Shown here: positions 1 through 4,742 of the stretch, in pieces
Layout of the letters: the number at the start of each line of letters is the position of its first letter
Position numbering within the stretch: the stretch's first letter is position 1
DNA from: Chloroflexia bacterium
GTDB taxonomy: Bacteria > Chloroflexota > Chloroflexia > QHBQ01 > JADMIH01
Assembly (NCBI GenBank): GCA_025927935.1
Contig: JAICKM010000317.1
Span: forward strand, 1 to 7,703
Reading direction: 5' to 3'
DNA: 7,703 nt
Notes under the pieces: model-generated
Told to the model about the DNA's origin: nothing
Database searches by the model: none
Seen by the model: only the letters and a program-made list of their open reading frames with translations
Made by a program: the position numbers and the translations under genes

Positions 1-103
1 ACGGACCCGCAGCATCGTCCGTGCCCCAGATGGGATGCCCACCATGCTGTTTCAAACTCTTCATCCTTCCAGAGCAGGATAAGCAACCCATAGCGTTAGC
101 GCG

Positions 104-128
104 CTGCGCCCGCTCGCCAGCGGCGCAG
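104..128. terminator. Possible terminator hairpin of an upstream gene
   Basis: CTGCGCC (104-110) pairs with GGCGCAG (122-128). An inner GCT (112-114) pairs with AGC (119-121), giving ten base pairs with one bulged C at 111 and a four-base loop CGCC. No T-run follows on either strand, so it is not a classical intrinsic terminator. Hairpins of this kind also sit in the other gaps of the window. The gene it might end lies outside the window. Confidence 0.3.
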
Positions 129-202
129 ATCACCGAAGCGAGATATAGCCGATCCGCTCCAGTATAGCGCGCCGTAGTTCACCCGGCGGTATCGCGCATC
201 GC

Positions 203-250
203 CGACCCGGCGGAGACCGCGGCCACGCATGCCGCGTGGCCGCCGGGTCG
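203..250. repeat. Two-part inverted repeat with a one-sided bulge
   Basis: The continuous right arm 234-250 (GCGTGGCC, then GCCGGGTCG) pairs with two blocks on the left: CGACCCGGC (203-211) and GGCCACGC (221-228). The stem has 17 base pairs, an ATGCC loop (229-233) and a nine-base bulge on the left arm only (212-220). Pairing is perfect in both blocks. It lies about 200 bases before the SLH gene, and so could be an RNA element in its leader or a terminator from upstream. No downstream T-run is seen. Confidence 0.45.
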
Positions 251-303
251 TACTGGAGGGATCGGTTCCGGGGGGACCGGCCATAGCGGTTCTGATGGTT
301 GGG

Positions 304-311
304 AAAGGAGG
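304..311 (+). promoter_or_regulatory. Strong Shine-Dalgarno-like site with no clear gene
   Basis: AAAGGAGG is the best match to the anti-Shine-Dalgarno sequence in the window. It lies three bases before an ATG at 315. The frame from that ATG (315-626, 103 codons) has no recognisable domain, and its second half overlaps the SLH gene in another frame. It could start a short leader peptide, be the relic of a gene, or be chance. The three-base spacing is shorter than is usual for efficient initiation. Confidence 0.3.
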
Positions 312-369
312 CTCATGCGGGTAGAACTGGACGCGACCATATTTGCTTTGCGGCGATATGAGGAACACA

Positions 370-415
370 CCCCCGGCGGGGGCAACCATGAGACAGGCTC
401 AGGCCCGGCCTGGGC
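370..415 (+). repeat. Pair of small hairpins in the SLH gene leader
   Basis: CCCCC (370-374) pairs with GGGGG (378-382) across a three-base loop. Next, GCTCAGG (397-403) pairs with CCTGGGC (409-415), with one G-T pair and a five-base loop. The second ends 26 bases before the ribosome-binding site at 441-446. They may form a structured 5' leader, but I recognise no known riboswitch class. Confidence 0.3.
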
Positions 416-453
416 AATCACTGGTCGCCATCTAGCAGAGAGGGAGAAAGCAT

Positions 454-1659
454 ATGTTAGTTCGACAGCTTCGCTGGCCGCTCCTGCTGCCCGCGCTGCT
501 GGTGAGCCTGGTGCTCACCGCCGGCGCGGCATTTGCCGGCGCGGCAGCGCACCCGGTCGTCTCGACCGCGGCGGCGCCACAGCTAACTTACCTGAGTACG
601 GATGTTCCCAAAGCGATCCCCAATAGCGGCACGGTCACCTCTACCCTCACGATCGCGGGCGGGCCCACGATCACCACCATCGACGTCGTCAGTCTCAGCA
701 TCACCCATACATTCCCGGCGGACCTCAACGTGGTGCTGATCAGTCCCCACGGTACTCACGTAACGTTGTTCTCCGCCATCTGCGGCGGAGACGATTGGAC
801 AGCAGCCAATACCAACTTCCGCCTCTCCGATGGGGCGCTCGCATCCATGGGCGATACCTGCCCGCCTGGCACCGGCAGCTATAAGCCCGCCAGTCCGCTT
901 GCCGCGCTGGCAGGCGAGTCCGCCACCGGCACCTGGAACCTGGTCATCACCGATATGGCGGACGAGGACAACGGCGGGCTGCTGACCTGGGGCCTGGCGA
1001 TCCCCGGCGGGGCCCCCCAGGCCACTCCAACGCCCAGCGTCCTGCCGACTCTGGTTCCGCAGCCCACCCGGACCCCATGCGGCGCCACCTTTAGCGATGT
1101 CCCCGCCGGGGCCTACTTTGCAGAAGGCGTCAGTTACCTAGCGTGTAAGGGAGCCATCTCCGGCTACAGCGACGGCACCTTCCGGCCCTCGGCCAACGTC
1201 ACCCGCGGCCAGTTGGCGAAGATTGTCGTGCTGGGCCTCGACGTGCCGCGCCTGGGCGATCCCACCACACCAAGCTTCACCGACGTGCCGCGCAGCCACC
1301 CCTTCTTCTCCTATATCGAGACAGCCAAGCAGTACGGGCTGGTCAGTGGCTACGCCGACGGCACCTTCCGCCCCGGTAACGAGGTAACGCGCGGCCAGCT
1401 TGCCAAGATGGTGGTGACGGCGGCGGGGTGGAATCTGCTCAACCCGGCGACCGCCACCTTTACCGATGTGCCCCGCGGCAATACCTTCTATCCCTACATC
1501 GAAACAGCGGCGTGCTACGGCATCCTGTCGGGCTACGCCGACCACACTTTCCGCTGGGGTAACAGCGCCACGCGCGGCCAGATCGCGAAAATTGCCTATC
1601 TGGCCGATGCCAATGCCACGCCCTGCGCGGCGGTACCCACGCCGCTGGCGGGACAGTGA
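454..1659 (+). CDS. SLH-anchored secreted protein with a lone P domain
   Basis: This 401-residue protein is probably held on the cell surface. Residues 1-28 form a signal peptide: basic MLVRQLR, a Leu/Val/Ala core, and a likely cleavage near AFA-GA. Residues 44-183 match the proprotein-convertase P domain, a beta-sandwich usually found C-terminal to subtilisin-like proteases; visible features are FPADLNVVLISPHGT, FSAICGG, LAALAGESATGTWNLVITD and the closing LTWGLAIPGG. A Pro/Thr-rich linker (184-208) follows, then three SLH repeats (about 212-258, 275-321, 335-382) ending near the C-terminus. SLH repeats bind cell-wall-linked polymers and normally anchor proteins to the wall. There is no protease catalytic domain, so the P domain may mediate binding or stability; this is inference. 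The start at 454 is fixed by AGGGAG at 441-446 (seven-base gap) and an in-frame TAG at 433-435. Cysteines at 110, 135, 209, 231, 354 and 391 could form disulfides outside the cell. Domain calls are firm; biological role unknown. Confidence 0.9.
   Translation: MLVRQLRWPLLLPALLVSLVLTAGAAFAGAAAHPVVSTAAAPQLTYLSTDVPKAIPNSGTVTSTLTIAGGPTITTIDVVSLSITHTFPADLNVVLISPHGTHVTLFSAICGGDDWTAANTNFRLSDGALASMGDTCPPGTGSYKPASPLAALAGESATGTWNLVITDMADEDNGGLLTWGLAIPGGAPQATPTPSVLPTLVPQPTRTPCGATFSDVPAGAYFAEGVSYLACKGAISGYSDGTFRPSANVTRGQLAKIVVLGLDVPRLGDPTTPSFTDVPRSHPFFSYIETAKQYGLVSGYADGTFRPGNEVTRGQLAKMVVTAAGWNLLNPATATFTDVPRGNTFYPYIETAACYGILSGYADHTFRWGNSATRGQIAKIAYLADANATPCAAVPTPLAGQ
1087..1599 (+). repeat. Three tandem SLH repeats (coding)
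   Basis: Three homologous units within the P-domain/SLH gene encode residues 212-258, 275-321 and 335-382. Each has an F(S/T)DVP opening, an aromatic-rich helix, SGYxD(G/H)TFR and a closing TRGQ(L/I)AK. The third is the most diverged: DGTFRP has become DHTFRW. Canonical SLH repeats usually carry TRAE where all three here have TRGQ. Three repeats is the usual number for an SLH wall anchor. Confidence 0.9.
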
Positions 1660-1662
1660 GCG

Positions 1663-1716
1663 CCGTTAGCGCGGGAGGGCGGCCCCACCGGCGCCGCCTA
1701 CTCCGCCCGCTAACGG
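1663..1716. terminator. Hairpin after the SLH gene
   Basis: CCGTTAGCG (1663-1671) pairs perfectly with CGCTAACGG (1708-1716). Inside it, GGCGGC (1678-1683) pairs with GCCGCC (1693-1698). The element starts three bases after the SLH stop codon and ends 38 bases before the DUF4331 ribosome-binding site. No T-run follows, so termination efficiency is uncertain; it could instead protect the transcript end or partly uncouple the two genes. Confidence 0.5.
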
Positions 1717-1754
1717 ATCCGTGCATTGACGATGACGAATCCACACACCAAAAA

Positions 1755-1760
1755 GAGGAG
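1755..1760 (+). promoter_or_regulatory. Ribosome-binding site that fixes the DUF4331 start
   Basis: GAGGAG lies six bases before the ATG at 1767. The frame stays open back to a GTG at 1656 that overlaps the SLH stop codon. That extension runs through the hairpin and encodes an Arg-rich sequence before the signal peptide, so 1767 is the better start. Confidence 0.8.
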
Positions 1761-1766
1761 CTTGAG

Positions 1767-3284
1767 ATGAACACCAAGCAAATCGCGTATCGCCTCGGTA
1801 GGGGTCTGCATGGGAGTGTGCCGGTATTCGCAAGCATCGCGCTCATCCTGTTGGCACTGGCTATCCTGGCTATCGGCACCGCGCCGGGCCGCAGCAACGC
1901 CTCCAGTCACCGTGAGGCCCCGCTGATTAGCAGCGATCCCGAGGCCGACAACACCGACCTCTACTTCTTCCGCAGTCCCGACCAGCAGAATACCGTTACT
2001 ATTGTCGCCAACTACATTCCGCTCGAAGAACCCGCGGGCGGCCCGAACTTCAACAGCTTCGGCGACAACGTGCTCTACGAGATCAAGATCGACAATACCG
2101 GCGACGGGCAGGCCGATATCGCCTATCAGTTCCGCTTCCACACGGTAGTCAGCCCCACGGGGACGTTCCTCTACAACACCGGCCCGATCACCAGCCTGGA
2201 TTCGCCTAGCTGGGTGCAGAAGCAGTTTTACAGCATAACCCGGCTTGAAGGCGGCACGGCGCAGGTGCTGGGCCAGAACCTGAGGACGCCGCCCGACAAT
2301 ATCGGCCCGCGTTCGACGCCCAACTACGACACCCTGGCCTCGGCGGCGGTGCAGACGCTGGGCAACCGCAAGTTCTTCGCCGGGCAGCGCGACGATCCGT
2401 TCTTCGTCGACCTGGGGTCGATCTTCGACCTGGGCGGCCTGCGCCCCTTCAACTCGCTGCATTTAATCCCGCTGACTAACACCGCCGGCATCGACGCGGT
2501 GGCGGGTTACAATACGCACAGCATCATCATGCAGGTGCCGATCACCGACCTGACTCGCGATCACCAGATGCCGCCCAACCAGAGTGACCCGCGCGCCGTG
2601 GTCGGTGTATGGGCGACGGCCAGCCGCCCGGCGGTTAAGGTGCTGCGCTACGACGGTTCGGTCTTCACCGCCGGGCCGTGGGTGCAGGTCTCGCGCCTGG
2701 GCGAACCGCTGGTCAACGAGGTGATCATCCCGCGTGGGCGGAAGGACTATTGGAACGCCACGTATCCCTCCGGCGACAAGCAGTTCCTGACCTACTATCG
2801 CAACCCCGAGATCACCGTGCTGGAGAACCTCCTCTATCCGGCGCTGGACAATGCCAACGAGCACAACCGCGACGACCTGGTGGCGATCCTGCTGACCGGT
2901 ATTCCGGGGCTAACCCTGACCGGCAATGCCAAGGCGGACATGGTGCGCCTGAATATGCTGGTCCCGTCGTCGGCCACCCCGGATCGCCTGGGCGCCATCG
3001 CCGGGCAGCTTGACGGCTTCCCGAACGGGCGCCGCTTGGGCGACGACATTATCGACATCGAGCTACGCGCCGCGGCGGAAGGCTACGGCCCCATCTTGCA
3101 CAGCGTACTGGGTTTGCCCGACCGCACCCCGAACGATCTGATCGGTGACGGCGTGGACCACAACGACAAGGCTTTCCTGTCCACCTTCCCCTACGTGCCC
3201 AGCCCAAGCGGGGGGTACAGTCGGGTACACGCCAGCAGCCCGGAGTTCGCGCTGATGAAGATGGAGCGTATGGCCGACCAGTAA
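1767..3284 (+). CDS. Secreted DUF4331 family protein
   Basis: This 505-residue protein belongs to the DUF4331 family, whose biochemical role is not known to me. The N-terminus has an extended basic stretch, a hydrophobic core at about 17-37 and a small-residue region (SNASS, 43-47) where signal peptidase could cut; alternatively the core stays as a membrane anchor. The mature part begins with the family hallmark SHREAPLISSDPEADNTDLY (47-66), then IVANYIPLEEPAGGPNF (79-95) and YEIKIDN (104-110). Near the C-terminus is the second hallmark, GFPNGRRLGDDIIDIELR (417-434), then DGVDHND (461-467). The loop DNTGDGQAD (109-117) resembles an acidic calcium-binding loop, but metal binding is inference. 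There are no cysteines. The length suits a complete family member. The TPR gene follows 138 bases downstream on the same strand, and similar pairs occur elsewhere as far as I recall, so a shared envelope function is plausible. Family assignment is firm; function unknown. Confidence 0.92.
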   Translation: MNTKQIAYRLGRGLHGSVPVFASIALILLALAILAIGTAPGRSNASSHREAPLISSDPEADNTDLYFFRSPDQQNTVTIVANYIPLEEPAGGPNFNSFGDNVLYEIKIDNTGDGQADIAYQFRFHTVVSPTGTFLYNTGPITSLDSPSWVQKQFYSITRLEGGTAQVLGQNLRTPPDNIGPRSTPNYDTLASAAVQTLGNRKFFAGQRDDPFFVDLGSIFDLGGLRPFNSLHLIPLTNTAGIDAVAGYNTHSIIMQVPITDLTRDHQMPPNQSDPRAVVGVWATASRPAVKVLRYDGSVFTAGPWVQVSRLGEPLVNEVIIPRGRKDYWNATYPSGDKQFLTYYRNPEITVLENLLYPALDNANEHNRDDLVAILLTGIPGLTLTGNAKADMVRLNMLVPSSATPDRLGAIAGQLDGFPNGRRLGDDIIDIELRAAAEGYGPILHSVLGLPDRTPNDLIGDGVDHNDKAFLSTFPYVPSPSGGYSRVHASSPEFALMKMERMADQ

Positions 3285-3312
3285 CTGAATCACAACTGGT
3301 AGCGGAGTTTCG

Positions 3313-3342
3313 CCGCGCCGGTCTTGTTAGGGACCGGCGCGG
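3313..3342. terminator. Hairpin after the DUF4331 gene
   Basis: CCGCGCCGGTC (3313-3323) and GACCGGCGCGG (3332-3342) form a perfect 11-base-pair stem with an eight-base loop TTGTTAGG. It begins 28 bases after the DUF4331 stop codon. G-rich rather than T-rich sequence follows, so it is not a textbook intrinsic terminator. Its position fits transcription ending or 3'-end protection of the DUF4331 message. Confidence 0.55.
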
Positions 3343-3360
3343 GGGATCGCTACCGGCAAG

Positions 3361-3408
3361 CGGGTGTCCCGGCTCGCGGCGCTTTGGGGTTGCGAGCCGG
3401 GACACCCG
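3361..3408. promoter_or_regulatory. Long hairpin just before the TPR gene
   Basis: CGGGTGTCCCGGCTCGC (3361-3377) and GCGAGCCGGGACACCCG (3392-3408) form a perfect 17-base-pair stem with a 14-base loop. It is the longest perfect stem I found in the window. It ends four bases before the TPR Shine-Dalgarno site GGAGG (3413-3417), so in the mRNA it would lie in the immediate leader. It could be a second terminator in tandem with 3313-3342, a stabiliser of a processed TPR transcript, or an element affecting ribosome access. The sequence alone does not separate these. Confidence 0.5.
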
Positions 3409-3412
3409 GAAC

Positions 3413-3417
3413 GGAGG
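3413..3417 (+). promoter_or_regulatory. Ribosome-binding site that fixes the TPR start
   Basis: GGAGG lies five bases before the ATG at 3423. The frame is open back to a TTG at 3324, but that TTG is in the loop of the preceding hairpin and the extension would be translated through both hairpins. A signal-like N-terminus begins directly at 3423, so this start is preferred. Confidence 0.85.
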
Positions 3418-3422
3418 TAGCT

Positions 3423-4655
3423 ATGGTCCTCCTGAGGCATCGCGGGTTCAGGCTGTCCGTCGCGGTGCTCGCCCTGGCGGTGGCGATCACGGCCGGCGCG
3501 CGCCTCTTCGGACTCGGCGGACCGCCTGTCGATGTGGCCGCCGCCGATACGGCGGCCACGGAGGGGGCCGGATACCTGCAGAAGGCACGGGACACCGGCG
3601 ATCCCACGTACTACGGCAAAGCCGAGGCCGCCTTCAGCGCGGCTTTGCGCTACGATCCGCAAAATGTCGACGGGCTGATCGGCAAAGGCTCGCTGGCGCT
3701 GGCGCGGCACCAGTTCCACGACGCGCTGGCCCTCGGCGAACAGGCCCATGCCCTGGCCCCGGACCGCGCGCTCGTCTATGGCGTCATCGGCGACGCGCAG
3801 GTCGAACTGGGAATGTACGACGAGGCGGCGGCTACCATGCAGGCCATGATCGACCGGCGGCCTGACCTGAGCTCCTATAGCCGCGCATCCTACATCCGCG
3901 AACTACACGGCGATATCGCGGGCGCCATTGAATTGATGGATCAGGCGGTCCAATCGGGCAGCGGTAGCGTCGAAAACGTGGAGTGGGTGCGCGTGCAACT
4001 GGGCAATCTGTATTTCAACAAGGGCGATATAGCCACCGCGGAGCAGCACTACCGGCACGCGCTGGCGGATCTGCCCAATTATGGCTACGCGCTGGCGGGG
4101 CTAGCCCACGTGCGCGCCGTGCAGGGCCGCTATGACGAGGCTGTGTCGCTCTATAACCAGGCGATCAACCGGGTGCCGTTGCCCGAGTTCGTGATTGCGC
4201 TCGGCGAAACTCAGCAGGCTGCCGGGCGCGCCGCCGATGCCGCCCAGCAGTATGGCCTGGTGCGGGTGATCGAGCAGTTATTCAAGGCGAACGGGGTCAA
4301 CACGGACATGGAACTGGCCCTATTCGAGGCCGACCACGGCGACGCCGGGCAGGCGGTCACTCAGGCGCGCGCCGCCTACGCCGAGCGCCCCAACGTCAAG
4401 GCCGCCGATACGCTGGCCTGGGCCTTGTCGCAGGCCGGGCAGCAGACCGAAGCACAGAAGTATATGACTGAGGCGCTGAAACTCGGCAGCCAGGACGCGC
4501 TCTTTTACTATCACGCCGGGATGATCGCGTACCGGGCGGGGGATGTTACCCAGGCGCGAGCGCGGCTATCTCAGGCGCTGGCGCTGAACCCGCATTTCTC
4601 CCTCATTTATGCCCCGCTGGCCCAAGAGGTGCTGGCCCAGGCGAAAAGCAAGTGA
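3423..4655 (+). CDS. Exported or membrane-anchored TPR protein
   Basis: This 410-residue protein has a basic N-terminus (MVLLRHRGFR) and one hydrophobic segment (about 11-33), which is either a signal peptide or a single membrane anchor. The rest is almost entirely helical TPR units. The clearest are about 47-80 (YYGKAEAAFSAALRYDP), 82-115, 116-149 (GDAQVELGMYDEAAATMQAM), 189-222 (GNLYFNKGDIATAEQHYRHA), 223-256 (ALAGLAHVRAVQGRYDEAVS) and 358-391 (YHAGMIAYRAGDVTQARARL). TPR solenoids hold partner proteins and have no catalysis of their own. Conserved-looking segments between repeats, such as RPDLSSYSRASYIRELHGD (146-164) and NGVNTDMELALFEADHGD (290-307), recall a specific family found beside DUF4331 genes; that is from memory. 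The protein is therefore probably a scaffold for the DUF4331 product or its membrane partner, which is inference. It may be cotranscribed with the DUF4331 gene, but two hairpins in the gap argue for partial separation. It has no cysteines. Confidence 0.9.
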   Translation: MVLLRHRGFRLSVAVLALAVAITAGARLFGLGGPPVDVAAADTAATEGAGYLQKARDTGDPTYYGKAEAAFSAALRYDPQNVDGLIGKGSLALARHQFHDALALGEQAHALAPDRALVYGVIGDAQVELGMYDEAAATMQAMIDRRPDLSSYSRASYIRELHGDIAGAIELMDQAVQSGSGSVENVEWVRVQLGNLYFNKGDIATAEQHYRHALADLPNYGYALAGLAHVRAVQGRYDEAVSLYNQAINRVPLPEFVIALGETQQAAGRAADAAQQYGLVRVIEQLFKANGVNTDMELALFEADHGDAGQAVTQARAAYAERPNVKAADTLAWALSQAGQQTEAQKYMTEALKLGSQDALFYYHAGMIAYRAGDVTQARARLSQALALNPHFSLIYAPLAQEVLAQAKSK

Positions 4656-4686
4656 TCTGGACGCTGCGCGGCTGTCCCCGGAAAGC

Positions 4687-4724
4687 GCCACGGCGCGGGA
4701 TCGCTCCTGATCCCGCGCCGTGGC
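4687..4724. terminator. Bidirectional terminator between convergent genes
   Basis: GCCACGGCGCGGGATC (4687-4702) and GATCCCGCGCCGTGGC (4709-4724) form a perfect 16-base-pair stem with a six-base loop. It lies 31 bases after the TPR stop codon and 18 bases beyond the stop codon of the minus-strand macroglobulin gene. A symmetric hairpin midway between converging genes is the expected place for a two-way terminator. The plus side has no T-run. The minus side reads only GCTTTC directly after the stem, so factor-independent termination is uncertain. Confidence 0.7.
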
Positions 4725-4742
4725 TACTGGAAGTACTGTTGG

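Larger units (their letters stand above)
1..453. other. Upstream non-coding region with several inverted repeats
   Basis: I find no protein gene that I can support in this 453-base stretch. The open frames on either strand have no recognisable domain, and those running past position 454 are shadows of the SLH gene. The stretch holds GC-rich inverted repeats at 104-128, 203-250, 263-279, 370-382 and 397-415. It also holds a direct repeat of ACCCGGCGG at 181-189 and 205-213, and a strong Shine-Dalgarno-like sequence at 304-311. I could not find a convincing -35/-10 promoter pair. The likeliest reading is the end of an upstream transcript near 104-128, followed by the promoter and a structured 5' leader of the SLH gene. 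The role of the leader is unknown. Confidence 0.6.

Noticed and set aside
315..452. Cyclic-di-GMP-type riboswitch suggested by GCTTTGCGG on the plus strand
   Set aside because: The resemblance is limited to the reverse complement of a short core motif; the other conserved blocks and stems are missing on both strands.
1726..1730. TTGAC as a -35 box for the DUF4331 gene
   Set aside because: No TATAAT-like sequence follows at 16-18 bases, so it cannot be supported as a promoter.
1656..1766. N-terminal extension of the DUF4331 protein from GTG 1656
   Set aside because: It would overlap the SLH stop, run through a hairpin and place an Arg-rich stretch before the signal peptide; ATG 1767 has a good ribosome-binding site.
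1710..2462. 250-codon open frame on the minus strand
   Set aside because: It is antisense to the DUF4331 gene, has no recognisable domain, and arises from high-GC codon bias.
3324..3422. N-terminal extension of the TPR protein from TTG 3324
   Set aside because: The TTG is in a hairpin loop, has no ribosome-binding site, and ATG 3423 has GGAGG at proper spacing with a signal-like N-terminus.
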